From Hyphomicrobium denitrificans 1NES1 (lineage in GTDB: Bacteria; Pseudomonadota; Alphaproteobacteria; Rhizobiales; Hyphomicrobiaceae): a stretch of DNA of 64,000 bases. The stretch covers positions 930,001 to 994,000 of the forward strand of contig NC_021172.1 in NCBI RefSeq assembly GCF_000230975.2, written 5' to 3'. Both the position numbers and the translations under genes were made by a program. Of this stretch, positions 25,279 through 34,229 are shown piece by piece (position 1 is the stretch's first letter; every line of letters begins with the position of its first letter). Below the pieces are notes generated by a model. It made no database searches. It saw nothing but the letters and a program-made list of their open reading frames with translations, and was not told the origin of the DNA.

Positions 25279-25958
25279 CAGCCGAGCTCCTTTGACCAGT
25301 TGAGGGCATGGACGTAGACGCCGAGCGGATTTTTCTTGAGCCGATCGGCGTCGGTCGGCGTCTGCACCACGATGGTGAGGATGGCGCTCCAGCGTTCGGT
25401 GGCGGCGAGCGCGTCGTCGACATAGCGGCGCTCCACCCACTCGACGCGGAAGCTGTTGTCGGAGGCGCGGATCACGCTCGCCACCTCGACCGACACTTGC
25501 ATCTTCCCGATCTTCGAGAAGGGATCGTTGGTGCGTGCGTAATCGTTCAGTGCGAGCGCGCCCTTGTCGGTGACGTAATTGTACGCATCGAGCCAGTCCT
25601 GCCGCAGCACCACGGGGTCGGCTGGAATGCTGCGCACCTCTTCGATGAAGCGGGCGAGATGCCAGGCGATCTGCGGGTCGGTCGGCTGATAGTCGGCGAC
25701 CGCCGGCGCGACCGCTTGTGCCTGGCCGAGCTTGTCGACCTGAACGACCCAGGGCGTGATCGTCCCACGCGCGGACTGCCAGACGAGACCGCCCGCCAGG
25801 CCGCCGCTCAGCGCGAGCGCGCCGAAGAATGCCAGACGCCAGTTCCTGGCCTGGACGCGCGCGGACCCGATGCGCTCATCCCAGACCTGGCCGGCTCTTT
25901 GGTACGGCGTTTCCGGCTCAGGCGTCTTCCCGTAACGGACGGTCGATCGTCGGAACAT
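25278..25958 (-). CDS. trbF: TrbF, VirB8-like T4SS protein
   Basis: 226 residues with a single N-terminal transmembrane helix (LAFFGALALSGGLAGGLVW) and a periplasmic VirB8-like domain. Acts as an inner-membrane assembly factor of the mating channel. Three bases separate its start from the trbL stop. Confidence 0.92.
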   Translation of the reverse strand: MFRRSTVRYGKTPEPETPYQRAGQVWDERIGSARVQARNWRLAFFGALALSGGLAGGLVWQSARGTITPWVVQVDKLGQAQAVAPAVADYQPTDPQIAWHLARFIEEVRSIPADPVVLRQDWLDAYNYVTDKGALALNDYARTNDPFSKIGKMQVSVEVASVIRASDNSFRVEWVERRYVDDALAATERWSAILTIVVQTPTDADRLKKNPLGVYVHALNWSKELG

Positions 25959-25961
25959 GGA

Positions 25962-27227
25962 TCATTCCCCTTCGGAGAGATCGACCTGGCTGCCGCCACT
26001 CGGCCGGTCGCCGGCGCGGATGGCGTGGTCGGCGGCGGTCACGCCGCGGTTGATGGTCTGGCTGCGTTTCATGCGCTGGGCCCAAGCCGGCGGGCTGTCC
26101 GAAGAGGCGGAGGATCCCGCGCCGCCTGCGCTCGCCGGCGCGCTTCCGCGCAGCACTGCGCGTTCGCCGGATGCGAAGCTCTCTTTCAGGCTGGCTGCCG
26201 CACGGCGGAGCGGGCTGATGGCCGCAGATCCGGCTGCCTGCGCGACCCCGGTGGCGCCGCCCGCGCGAAAGGCGGCCGTCGCCCCGCCCGCGACGGACGC
26301 GCCCGCACGCGCTGTGCCGGCGATTGCCCCGCCCGCGGCGGCAAGGCCACCGGCTGTGGCAGCAATGCCAGCCGCGCCGATCCCGGCGGCCGCGAGACCG
26401 GTTCCGACGGCGGCGCCAGCGCCGAGCTGCGGTCCACCGGCGATCAAACCGTTGGCGATGCCGGGGCCGAAGATTGTGAGACCGAGCAACGAAAGCGCCG
26501 CGAGGATGAGAGTCAGCGCATCGGAAATCGTCGGCGGGTTGTTGAAGCCGCTGGTGAACTGATTGAAGATCGTCGAACCGATCCCGATGATGACTGCGAG
26601 CACCAGGATCTTGATGCCGGAAGAGACGACGTTGCCGAGAACGCGCTCGGCGAGAAAGGCCGTGCGGCCGAAGAGTCCGAACGGGACCAGGACAAATCCG
26701 GCAAGCGTCGTCAGCTTGAACTCGATCAAGCTGACGAAGAGCTGGATCGCCATGACGAAGAAGCTGATGACGACGATCAGCCAGGCGGCGAGCAAGATGA
26801 TGATCTGCACGAGGTTCGCGAAGACGCTCGTGAAGCCCATCATGCCGGAGATGGCGGTGAGGATCGGCTTGCCGGCGTCGATGCCGACCTCGGCGATCTT
26901 GCCCGGCTGAAGAAGCTGCGCGGCGCTCAGCGTGCCGCCGCCGGCCTCGATGCCGAGGCCGGCGAAGCTGTTGTAGATGATCTGCGCGAGGTTGTTGTAG
27001 TTGCCGATGATGAAGGCGAAGACGCCGATATAGAGCGTCTTCTTGATCAGTCGCGCGAGCACGTCCTCGTCGGGCGCCATGGCCCAGAACAGACCAGCAA
27101 GCGTGATGTCGATGGCGATGAGCACACCGGCGAGCCAGCGCACATCGCCCTGAACCAAGCCGAAGCCGGAATCGATGTATCGGGTGAACGTCCCCAGGAA
27201 ATTGTCGATGACGCCCGTGCCGCCCAT
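25962..27227 (-). CDS. trbL: TrbL, VirB6-like polytopic T4SS protein
   Basis: 421 residues from ATG 27227 (MGGTGVIDNFLGTFTRYIDS). About six hydrophobic segments in the first 280 residues, then a very Ala/Gly-rich low-complexity region (roughly 300-350) and a hydrophilic tail. The polytopic VirB6-type channel component. A 661-codon antisense open frame across this gene is a GC artefact. Confidence 0.93.
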   Translation of the reverse strand: MGGTGVIDNFLGTFTRYIDSGFGLVQGDVRWLAGVLIAIDITLAGLFWAMAPDEDVLARLIKKTLYIGVFAFIIGNYNNLAQIIYNSFAGLGIEAGGGTLSAAQLLQPGKIAEVGIDAGKPILTAISGMMGFTSVFANLVQIIILLAAWLIVVISFFVMAIQLFVSLIEFKLTTLAGFVLVPFGLFGRTAFLAERVLGNVVSSGIKILVLAVIIGIGSTIFNQFTSGFNNPPTISDALTLILAALSLLGLTIFGPGIANGLIAGGPQLGAGAAVGTGLAAAGIGAAGIAATAGGLAAAGGAIAGTARAGASVAGGATAAFRAGGATGVAQAAGSAAISPLRRAAASLKESFASGERAVLRGSAPASAGGAGSSASSDSPPAWAQRMKRSQTINRGVTAADHAIRAGDRPSGGSQVDLSEGE

Positions 27228-27232
27228 GACGC

Positions 27233-27550
27233 TTACCTGACCGAGGATTTTGGCGGCGCATCGGGTGCGGCCACGGCATTGGGCGCCGGTTGATAGGTAA
27301 AGAAGCGCCGACGGTTTTCGGCCCAAGCTGCCTCGCAGGCCGCATCATCCTTCGCCTGCGCTGCGAGGACCTGGCAGCGCTTTAGTTCTTCCGAGAGCGG
27401 ATCCGACGGCGCTGCAGGATCTGCGCTCCGTTGCTCCATACGAGGCGGTGTCTCGCGAAAATGCAGCGTGGCGGCGATGATCGCGGCGGCGACAAGGGCG
27501 AAGCCGATGGCGCGCGCGATGGCAGCCAGATTGAGGAGCCGGCCGCGCAT
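27233..27550 (-). CDS. trbK: TrbK-alt entry-exclusion-like protein
   Basis: 105 residues: one N-terminal transmembrane helix (IGFALVAAAIIAATL) then a soluble part with LKRCQVLAAQAKDDAACEAA and WAENRRRFF, the signature of the alternative TrbK family of alphaproteobacterial trb operons. Two cysteines may form a disulfide. Predicted role: exclusion of redundant mating. Start shares a base with the trbJ stop. Confidence 0.85.
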   Translation of the reverse strand: MRGRLLNLAAIARAIGFALVAAAIIAATLHFRETPPRMEQRSADPAAPSDPLSEELKRCQVLAAQAKDDAACEAAWAENRRRFFTYQPAPNAVAAPDAPPKSSVR

Positions 27551-28293
27551 CAGTGAAACATCTGTGCGTTGCCTGGCTGGTAGCCGGCGCCGTAATTAAG
27601 AAAGTTCTGCATCTGCGCTTGCGCCTGAGCCTGGGTTTCGAGCGTGCGCGCCGCGTCGAGGCTTTGAGCGCGTGCGATCGAGGCCATGACCGCCGTGAGG
27701 TCTGCGAGCTGTTTGGTTTGAATGGCGACGAGCTGATTGCCGGACTGCGCTGCTTGGAGCGCGCCGGTGGCGCCCTGGCTCGTCGTCACCAGCGCATCGA
27801 TCTGGGTGCGCGTCGAATCGAGGTTCTGCACGACGCCGGCCTGCACACGCATCGTGTCCTGGAATCCGGCGCGGGCATTCTCCCAACGCGATTGCGCGTC
27901 GGCGAGAAGCTGCTGCGAGGATGTTCCGCCCGAATAGGCTAGCGGATATTGCTGCGTGAACGCCTGGTCGATCGTGCTGACGCTGTAGGCGATGCGCTGC
28001 GCCTGCGCGAGAAGCTGTTGCGTTTGGGTAATCGACTGCTCGAGTTGCGCTAGAGAGGAATACGGCAGGCTCGCCAGGTTGCGCGCTTGATTGATCAGCG
28101 ATGTCGCCTGGTTCTCCAGCATCTGGATTTCATTGTTGACCTGCTGGAGCTCGCGTGCGGCGGTCAGCACGTTTTGCCCGAAGTTGGTCGGATCGAACAC
28201 GATCCATTGCGCCTGTGCGGGGACAGTCGCAGTGTCGATGCAGAGAGCTGCGGCGCCTGCCAGAAGCAGGGCTCGCAGGCCGCGGGCAATCAT
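27550..28293 (-). CDS. trbJ: TrbJ, VirB5-like T4SS pilus-associated protein
   Basis: 247 residues from ATG 28293. Signal peptide (ALLLAGAAALCIDTATVPAQAQ) then QWIVFDPTNFGQNVL, the typical TrbJ mature N terminus, followed by long coiled-coil-forming helices rich in Gln/Ala. Overlaps the trbE stop by 4 nt. Periplasmic or pilus-tip component. Confidence 0.92.
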   Translation of the reverse strand: MIARGLRALLLAGAAALCIDTATVPAQAQWIVFDPTNFGQNVLTAARELQQVNNEIQMLENQATSLINQARNLASLPYSSLAQLEQSITQTQQLLAQAQRIAYSVSTIDQAFTQQYPLAYSGGTSSQQLLADAQSRWENARAGFQDTMRVQAGVVQNLDSTRTQIDALVTTSQGATGALQAAQSGNQLVAIQTKQLADLTAVMASIARAQSLDAARTLETQAQAQAQMQNFLNYGAGYQPGNAQMFH

Positions 28294-30722
28294 GACGAAA
28301 CCTCCTCGTTCCGGGTGAGCATGTCGGCCGCCCATTCGAGGTCCTTGAGGCGCAGCCAGGCGGCGGCGAAGCCGGCACGGCCATTAGCGGCGAAAACCTC
28401 TTCGATCGTTGTCTGATCGGTCTTCGATGATGCGGCGGTGAAGGCGAGCGCGACTTCAGACAGGCCAAGCTCGAACAGGCGATTGCCGCGCCGCGACTGG
28501 CAGTAATATTCGCGCTTCGGTGTCGCCCGGCTCAGGATCTCGATCTGCCGATCGTTGAGGCCAAAGCGACGATAGATCGCCGCGATCTGCGGCTCGAGCG
28601 CGCGCTCATTCGGCAGAAGGATCCGCGTCGGGCAGCTCTCGATAATCGCCGGTGCGATGGCGCTGTTGTCGATGTCGGCGAGCGATTGCGTGGCGAAGAT
28701 GACAGACGCGTTCCTCTTCCGCAGCGTCTTCAGCCACTCGCGAAGCTGAGCCGCGAAGCCGGGATCGTCGAGCGCGAGCCAGCCTTCGTCCACGATGAGC
28801 AGCGTCGGCCGCCCGTCGAAGCGATCCTCGACGCGATGAAACAGATAGGACAGCACCGCGGGCGCCGCGCCGGCGCCGATCAAGCCCTCCGTCTCGAAGG
28901 CTTGGACGTCCGCTTCGCCGAGGCGTTCGGTCTCCGCATCGAGCAATCGCCCCCACGGCCCCGAGAGTGTGTAGGGCTGGAGCGCCTGCTTGAGCGCATT
29001 GGACTGCAATAGGACCGACAGCCCGGTCATGGTCCGCTCCGCGACCGGAGCAGAGGCGAGCGAGGTGAGCGCTGACCACAGATGCTCCTTGAGCTCGGGC
29101 GTCACGGTGACGGCCTCCCGGGCGAGCGAGGTCGCGACCCATTCCGCCGCCCAGGCGCGCTCGCCGGCGTCGTCGACGCGCGCCAGCGGTTGAAGGGCGA
29201 CGGGCTCGTTCACGTCGTTCGCGAGCGCGCCGCCGAGGTCGTGCCAATCGCCGCCCATCGCGAGCGCTGCGGCGCGGATCGATCCCCCGAAGTCGAAAGC
29301 GAAGACCTGCGCGCCGGCATAGCGCCGGAACTGGAGCGCCATCAGCGCCAGTAGCACGCTCTTGCCGGCGCCGGTCGGTCCGACGATCAGCGTGTGACCG
29401 ACATCGCCGACATGGAGAGAGAAGCGAAACGGCGTGGACCCCTCGGTCCGCGCGAAGAAGAGCGGCGGCGCCTGGAAATGCTCATCCCGTTCCGGCCCGG
29501 CCCAGACCGCCGAGAATGGCATCATGTGCGCGAGATTGAGCGTCGAGACGGGAGGCTGGCGGACGTTGGCGTAGACGTGACCCGGCAGCGAACCCAGCCA
29601 CGCCTCGATGGCGTTAACGCCCTCGCGCATGCAGGTGAAATCGCGGCCCTGAATGGTCTTCTCGACCAGGCGTAGGCGCTCGTCGGCGAGACGCGAATCC
29701 TCGCTCCAGACCGTGACGGTCGCGGTGATGTAGGCTTCGCCGACGAGATCGGTGCCGAGCTCCTGCAGCGCGGCATCGGCGTCGAGCGCCTTGTTGGCAG
29801 CGTCGGAATCCATCAGCACCGACTGCTCGTTGGTCATCACCTCCTTGAGGATCGCCATGATGCTCTTGCGCTTGGCGAACCATTGGCGGCGGATCTTCGC
29901 GAGCAGCCTCGTCGCGTCGGTCTTGTCGAGGCAGACGGCGCGCGTCGCCCAGCGGTACGGAAAGGCAAGCCGGTTCAAATCGTCGAGCAGCCCCGGCCAG
30001 GTCTGCGACGGGAAGCCCATGATCGTGAGCGTTCGAAGATGGGCTCGCCCCAGGCGTGGCTCGAGGCCGCCGGTGAGGTCCTCGTCGACCAGGATGGCGT
30101 CGAGATACATAGGCGTCTCGGGGACGCGCACGCGCTGGCGACGCGTCGAGATGCACGAATGGAGGTAAGTCAGTGTCTCGCCGTCATCGAGCCACTCGGC
30201 TTCGGGCATGAAGTCTTCGATCAGCGCGAGTACGCGGTCGGTGCGATCGACGAAGCCTTCGAGCGCGGCGCGCCAATCGGCGGCACCTTGCGCGCGGTTT
30301 TCGTAGAGCCAGGCCTCGGCACGCGCGGCATCGTCCGCTGGCGGCAGCCACAACAACGTCAGGAAATAGCGGCTCTCGAAATGCGCGCCTTCCTCCTCGA
30401 ACTGCGCGCGCCGCTCGGCGTCAACCAATGCTGAGACCGGATCAGGGAATTCGCCGACGGGATAGCGGTGGGCGGGAACGCGCTGCGCCTCGATGAAGAC
30501 GGCCCAACCGGAGCCCAAGCGCCGAAGCGCGTTGTTGAGCCGCGACGTGATGGCGACGAGTTCGGCAGGCGTCGCGGAATCGAGATCGGGGCCGCGAAAC
30601 CGCGCAGTACGCTGGAAAGAGCCGTCCTTGTTGAGGATGACGCCCCGTTCGACGAGCGCCGCCCATGGCAGGAAATCGGCGAGGTTTTGCGAGCGGCGGC
30701 GATACTCGGCGAGGTTCATCAT
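28290..30722 (-). CDS. trbE: TrbE, VirB4-like T4SS ATPase
   Basis: 810 residues from MMNLAEYRRR; GAGG lies 8 nt before the start. Central Walker A GPTGAGKSVLL (about residues 446-456), Walker B LLIVDEGWLAL, and downstream FATQSLADI. Family length is about 810-820. Powers pilus and channel assembly. An open frame extends 90 codons upstream through trbD antisense-free sequence but lacks a start signal. Confidence 0.94.
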   Translation of the reverse strand: MMNLAEYRRRSQNLADFLPWAALVERGVILNKDGSFQRTARFRGPDLDSATPAELVAITSRLNNALRRLGSGWAVFIEAQRVPAHRYPVGEFPDPVSALVDAERRAQFEEEGAHFESRYFLTLLWLPPADDAARAEAWLYENRAQGAADWRAALEGFVDRTDRVLALIEDFMPEAEWLDDGETLTYLHSCISTRRQRVRVPETPMYLDAILVDEDLTGGLEPRLGRAHLRTLTIMGFPSQTWPGLLDDLNRLAFPYRWATRAVCLDKTDATRLLAKIRRQWFAKRKSIMAILKEVMTNEQSVLMDSDAANKALDADAALQELGTDLVGEAYITATVTVWSEDSRLADERLRLVEKTIQGRDFTCMREGVNAIEAWLGSLPGHVYANVRQPPVSTLNLAHMMPFSAVWAGPERDEHFQAPPLFFARTEGSTPFRFSLHVGDVGHTLIVGPTGAGKSVLLALMALQFRRYAGAQVFAFDFGGSIRAAALAMGGDWHDLGGALANDVNEPVALQPLARVDDAGERAWAAEWVATSLAREAVTVTPELKEHLWSALTSLASAPVAERTMTGLSVLLQSNALKQALQPYTLSGPWGRLLDAETERLGEADVQAFETEGLIGAGAAPAVLSYLFHRVEDRFDGRPTLLIVDEGWLALDDPGFAAQLREWLKTLRKRNASVIFATQSLADIDNSAIAPAIIESCPTRILLPNERALEPQIAAIYRRFGLNDRQIEILSRATPKREYYCQSRRGNRLFELGLSEVALAFTAASSKTDQTTIEEVFAANGRAGFAAAWLRLKDLEWAADMLTRNEEVSS

Positions 30723-30732
30723 CGGGCGAACC

Positions 30733-31002
30733 TCATGCGACCAGATGCTGGGGATAACGGAGGTGCCGCCGCACAACCTCGACGAAGGCGGGATCGCGCT
30801 TGGCGGCCCAGACGGCGGCGAGATGGCCGAGCAGCCAAATCGCGCCGCCGACCATCCAGAGGCGGAGGCCAAGACCGATCGCGGCGGCGAGCGTGCCGTT
30901 GACGATGGCGACCGCGCGCGGCGCACCGCCGAGCAAGATCGGTTCCGTGAGTGCGCGGTGGACTGGCGCGTAGAAGCCGGCGATGGGCGCATCCTGCTCC
31001 AT
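30733..31002 (-). CDS. trbD: TrbD, VirB3-like T4SS protein
   Basis: 89 residues: GFYAPVHRALTEPILLGGAP, one or two transmembrane segments (VNGTLAAAIGLGLRLWMVGG), then LAAVWAAKRDPAFVEVVRRH. The short VirB3-like subunit that partners TrbE. ATG 31002 shares a base with the trbC stop. Confidence 0.92.
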   Translation of the reverse strand: MEQDAPIAGFYAPVHRALTEPILLGGAPRAVAIVNGTLAAAIGLGLRLWMVGGAIWLLGHLAAVWAAKRDPAFVEVVRRHLRYPQHLVA

Positions 31003-31325
31003 CAGACCAGCGCTCCGCCGCCGAACTGGAAGAAAGTCAGGAAGAAACTCGACGCGGCGAAAGCGATCGAGAGACCGAAAACGATCTGGATCAGACGGCG
31101 GAAGCCGCCGGAGGTTTCGCCGAACGCCAGGGTCAGACCGGTGACAATGATGATAATCACCGAGATGACCTTGGCGACCGGACCCTGGATCGAATCCAGG
31201 ATCTGTGTGAGTGGTTGCTCCCACGGCATGTTGGAGCCCGCGGCGTAGGCCGGCGCCGTAACGAGCGCCACGAAGGCGAAGGTCGAAGCCGTGGCGAACG
31301 CACGGCGAGCACGGTTGAGCAGCAT
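31002..31325 (-). CDS. trbC: TrbC, VirB2-like pilin
   Basis: 107 residues: long signal peptide ending near APAYA, then a mature pilin of two hydrophobic helices (VISVIIIIVTGLTLAFGETS, then IVFGLSIAFAASSFFLTFF). In this family the mature pilin is often cyclised by the TraF peptidase; a traF-like gene is at 43622. ATG shares a base with the trbB stop. Confidence 0.92.
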   Translation of the reverse strand: MLLNRARRAFATASTFAFVALVTAPAYAAGSNMPWEQPLTQILDSIQGPVAKVISVIIIIVTGLTLAFGETSGGFRRLIQIVFGLSIAFAASSFFLTFFQFGGGALV

Positions 31326-32290
31326 CACGGTTCTCCAGCGGGGGTGAGGACATAGTCGCCGGTGGGCGAAAGGCCCTTCACCGCCGCGAGCTCGGCGAGC
31401 CGTCTGGCAGAGCCGCGGCCGGCGAGGACCGCGATGAGGTCGATGGTCTCGGCGATCAGCGCGCGCGGGACCGTGATCACGGCTTCCTGAATGAGCTGCT
31501 CGAGGCGGCGCAGCGCGCCGATCGCGGAGCCGGCATGAAGCGTCCCGACACCGCCGGGATGGCCCGTTCCCCATGCCTTCAACAGGTCGAGCGCTTCCGC
31601 GCCGCGCACCTCGCCAATGGGAATGCGATCGGGGCGAAGCCGCAGCGACGAACGAACGAGATCGGAGAGCGAGGCGGCGCCGTCCTTTGTGCGAAGCGCG
31701 ACCAGGTTTGGCGCCGCGCATTGCAGCTCGCGCGTATCCTCGATCAGCACCACGCGGTCGCCGGTCTTGGCGACCTCGGCGAGGAGAGCGTTGACCAGCG
31801 TGGTCTTGCCGGTGGAGGTGCCGCCGGCGACGAGCACGTTCTTGCGCTCGCGCACCGCGTTGCGCAGCAGCTCGGCCTGAGCCGCGGACATGATTCCGGA
31901 ATCGACATAGTCGTCGAGCGTGAAGACGGCGACGGCAGGACGGCGGATGGCGAAACACGGCGCGGCCACCACCGGCGGCACCAGGCCCTCGAACCGCTCC
32001 CCGCTTTCCGGCAGCTCTGCCGAGACGCGTGGACTGTTCGCATGGACCTCGACGCCGACGTGATGTGCGACGAGGCGCACGATGCGCTCGGCGTCGGCGG
32101 GCGTGACGCGGCAGCCGGTATCTTCGAGACCGCCCGACAACCGGTCGATCCACAGGCGACCGTCGGGATTTAGCATCACTTCGACGATGCTGGGATCTTC
32201 AAGATAGCCGGAGATCGCAGGGCCGAGCGCGGTGCGCAGCATGCGCGCACCGCGGGCAAAAGATTCGGACCGGAGGGAGATTGTCGTCAC
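31325..32290 (-). CDS. trbB: TrbB, VirB11-like ATPase
   Basis: 321 residues from a GTG. Walker [18 protein letters not shown] (about 153-165), [20 protein letters not shown] (VirB11 Walker B and His box). Hexameric ATPase of the mating channel and first gene of the trb transcript here. The start lies 5 bp downstream of a nested inverted repeat (32296-32336). Confidence 0.94.
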   Translation of the reverse strand: MTTISLRSESFARGARMLRTALGPAISGYLEDPSIVEVMLNPDGRLWIDRLSGGLEDTGCRVTPADAERIVRLVAHHVGVEVHANSPRVSAELPESGERFEGLVPPVVAAPCFAIRRPAVAVFTLDDYVDSGIMSAAQAELLRNAVRERKNVLVAGGTSTGKTTLVNALLAEVAKTGDRVVLIEDTRELQCAAPNLVALRTKDGAASLSDLVRSSLRLRPDRIPIGEVRGAEALDLLKAWGTGHPGGVGTLHAGSAIGALRRLEQLIQEAVITVPRALIAETIDLIAVLAGRGSARRLAELAAVKGLSPTGDYVLTPAGEP

Positions 32291-32295
32291 ATGAG

Positions 32296-32336
32296 CCCCG
32301 CAAGACGCCTCAACTCAGAGGCGGATGTCAGCGGGG
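32296..32336 (-). promoter_or_regulatory. Nested inverted repeat abutting the trbB start
   Basis: CCCCGC(4 nt)CGCCTC(6 nt)GAGGCG(7 nt)GCGGGG: two nested dyads. As RNA it forms a stem-loop whose outer arm includes the purine-rich stretch just before the trbB GTG, so it could control ribosome access. Confidence 0.5.
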
Positions 32337-32490
32337 TTGATTAGAAAGAGCCGGAAATGGGTCTTCGCAACAACGATGATGCGGCAGGAGGGCTCTGGGA
32401 TAGAGATACAGGCGGGCGGTAGGATCGTTACTCAGGCCGATGAGGTCCCCGACGATCGGTTCATTGCGAATTCGACTTCGGGAGGAAGCG

Positions 32491-32507
32491 GCATCTGGCA
32501 GATGCCT
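32491..32507. promoter_or_regulatory. 17-bp perfect palindrome upstream of trbB
   Basis: GGCATCTGGCAGATGCC, 8-1-8 dyad in the 310-bp gap between trbB and the next gene. Not CTG-N10-CAG, so not an obvious lux box; no T run for a terminator. Possibly an operator. The rest of the gap shows no gene. Confidence 0.4.
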
Positions 32508-32600
32508 TTGAGTGGCTCGAACGGGTCCCTCTGCAGACCTCAGCTCGGATTGCTGACGGCTTGGTCTGGGCCATTGCGGGACGGTGTGCCTGCACCCTCT

Positions 32601-32960
32601 TTATCGCAAGAGCATGTGGATGAGAGTTGGTTCGACCCGCGGCCACATCACCGCAATGGCGGCAAGCGCGGTTGCGCTTCCCATTACGCAGAGCGTCCGT
32701 TGAGCGGGTCGACTTCTTGATCGTAGGCTCTGCCATCCGATCCATGCCCAGGCGCCCGCGACGGCGACGACCGCTAAAGCAGTGACCCAGACTAGCGCGC
32801 CCGCGAGCAAGGCAAGCAGGCTGCCAACACCGGCCAGCACCACGGCTGGAAGCGCAAAAGGCAGAACGCAACATGCCGCGCACACGGCAGCTCCCGTTGC
32901 GGCGGTGATGGCAAAGGCACCGGCACTGGCCAGGTTCGTCGGCTGTTGTTGTTCCGGCAC
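32601..32960 (-). CDS. MerT-like small membrane protein
   Basis: 119 residues from a GTG preceded by GAGGAGAAA. Three predicted transmembrane helices; the first carries AVCAACCVLPFALP (Cys27, Cys30, Cys31), resembling the vicinal cysteine pair of mercury transporters such as MerT. It lies downstream of a Cys-rich small protein and a divergent MerR-type regulator, so a metal or organomercurial uptake/detoxification role is plausible. No exact family is recognised. Confidence 0.65.
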   Translation of the reverse strand: MPEQQQPTNLASAGAFAITAATGAAVCAACCVLPFALPAVVLAGVGSLLALLAGALVWVTALAVVAVAGAWAWIGWQSLRSRSRPAQRTLCVMGSATALAAIAVMWPRVEPTLIHMLLR

Positions 32961-32991
32961 GAGATTTCTCCTCTGCAGATGTTCAAGGGCG

Positions 32992-33336
32992 TTAGCAACA
33001 ACCGCAGCCCGCGCGAGCTTCTGCGGACGGTAAGAACTGGTCGAAGAGCATGTCGGCGGCGTCGCGAGCGCTCTCTGGTGCCTCGATTGTGAGCCGGATT
33101 TCATCCGGGCTCTCGTCTAGGTGGAAGGTCAGGAAAGCACAGCAGTCCTGCTCCTTTCGCACCATCTCGCGAACACGTTGCCCAGCATCGGCCGAATAAA
33201 TCAGCTGCAATTGTAGATCGCGGCGCGTTTGGCTTCGCAAAGCATCGCGGCTGAGATCGGCAATCCATGCAAGACGCGACTTGTAGTCGCCCGGGTTCAG
33301 TGTGCAGGCTATCGGTGCCCTTCCGGCATTCGTCAT
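32992..33336 (-). CDS. Small Cys-rich protein of the MerR cassette
   Basis: 114 residues from ATG 33336, with GGAGAGG upstream. Cysteines at 11, 65-66 (QDCCAFLTF) and a C-terminal CGCC (111, 113, 114). No transmembrane segment. Families with this QDCCAFL core are frequently found beside mer regulators; function not established. First gene of the minus-strand pair transcribed from the dyad-containing promoter at 33411. Confidence 0.65.
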   Translation of the reverse strand: MTNAGRAPIACTLNPGDYKSRLAWIADLSRDALRSQTRRDLQLQLIYSADAGQRVREMVRKEQDCCAFLTFHLDESPDEIRLTIEAPESARDAADMLFDQFLPSAEARAGCGCC

Positions 33337-33401
33337 GGCATTCACCTCTCCCTTCACGGTTGCGCCCGCGCAGGATTTGACCGGCGGGTTCCATTTGCCC
33401 A

Positions 33402-33433
33402 CGGGTAGACCCTCAAGTAACTTGAGGTTCAAG
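33402..33433 (-). promoter_or_regulatory. MerR-family promoter with operator dyad
   Basis: Minus strand: TTGAAC, 19-bp spacer, TACCCG, with the perfect 8-1-8 dyad CCTCAAGTAACTTGAGG (33411-33427) in the spacer. The long 19-bp spacer with a central dyad is the hallmark of MerR-activated promoters; arms resemble SoxR-type operators. Lies between the divergent merR-like gene and the Cys-rich gene. Confidence 0.75.
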
Positions 33434-33456
33434 AGGTAAGTTCAGGAGACCGCACG

Positions 33457-33870
33457 ATGCCCCATCTGAGGATCGGAGCCCTGGCGGCACGCACGGGCAC
33501 AAATGCCCCAACCATCCGCTACTACGAAGAGATCGGACTGTTACGGCCGGCGGATCGGGACGCGGGTGGGCAACGAGCCTACGGCGAGGAAGATGTGAAG
33601 CGGCTGACGTTCATTCGTCGCTGCCGCGAGTTTGGCTTTTCGATCGAACAGGTCAGATCGCTCGTGGCGCTTGTTCAGGACCGCGAGCGATCGTGCATGG
33701 ATGCACGAAACGTCGCGCAGGAGCATTTGCTGGCTGTGCGTGCCAAGTTGAATGAACTGAAAGGGCTGGAGCGAAGTATCGCCGGTTTCATCGCGACCTG
33801 CGATGCGTCGTGTGCGGGCGGGCCCGGTCCCGACTGCGCGATCCTCGAAGACTTGGCCAGGCCCTCGTGA
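33457..33870 (+). CDS. MerR-family metal-responsive regulator
   Basis: 137 residues. Winged HTH (IGALAARTGTNAPTIRYYEE, IGLLRP), a coiled coil, and cysteines at 80, 115, 119 and 127. The spacing of Cys80, Cys115 and Cys127 follows the three Hg(II) ligands of MerR (82, 117, 126), so it probably senses mercury or a related thiophilic metal. Divergent from the Cys-rich/MerT-like pair with the operator between. Confidence 0.85.
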   Translation: MPHLRIGALAARTGTNAPTIRYYEEIGLLRPADRDAGGQRAYGEEDVKRLTFIRRCREFGFSIEQVRSLVALVQDRERSCMDARNVAQEHLLAVRAKLNELKGLERSIAGFIATCDASCAGGPGPDCAILEDLARPS

Positions 33871-34091
33871 ACCCGCTCACGCTCTTTGGCCTATTTGCCG
33901 TCACGATGATGCTCATCTGCTATGCACTTGAGGATCGAAGTCACTGGTTCATTCTGGCATTCGCCGTCGCCTGCGCTCTTGGCTCGACGTATGGCTTCCT
34001 GCAAGGCGCGTGGCCGTTCGGACTTGTCGAAGCGGTGTGGACGGTGATCGCGTTTCGGCGTTGGCGCGGTAAGGCGTTGGCTCGGGCGTAG
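33867..34091 (+). CDS. Small membrane protein downstream of merR-like gene
   Basis: 74 residues from a GTG inside the stop of the regulator (GTGA). Two predicted transmembrane helices (LTLFGLFAVTMMLICYAL and FILAFAVACALGSTYGFL) and a basic tail with FRRWR. Such short proteins are common near metal-resistance regulators; no function known. The 138 bp to the next gene hold nothing recognised. Confidence 0.65.
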   Translation: MNPLTLFGLFAVTMMLICYALEDRSHWFILAFAVACALGSTYGFLQGAWPFGLVEAVWTVIAFRRWRGKALARA

Positions 34092-34229
34092 TGTGCGCTG
34101 ACTTGCACTCATGACACGATCTGAATGATTCAGTCGCTTGGATCAACAGTCCGTCCCCACTCGTACAGCCATTCTTCGGTACGGGCGCCAAGGAAGCTCC
34201 AGCCCGGGACCGAAAATTCGAGGCGGCCA

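Noticed and set aside
25308..27293. 661-codon plus-strand open frame across trbL/trbF
   Set aside because: Antisense to clear trb genes, low-complexity Asp/Arg/Glu translation; a GC-bias artefact.
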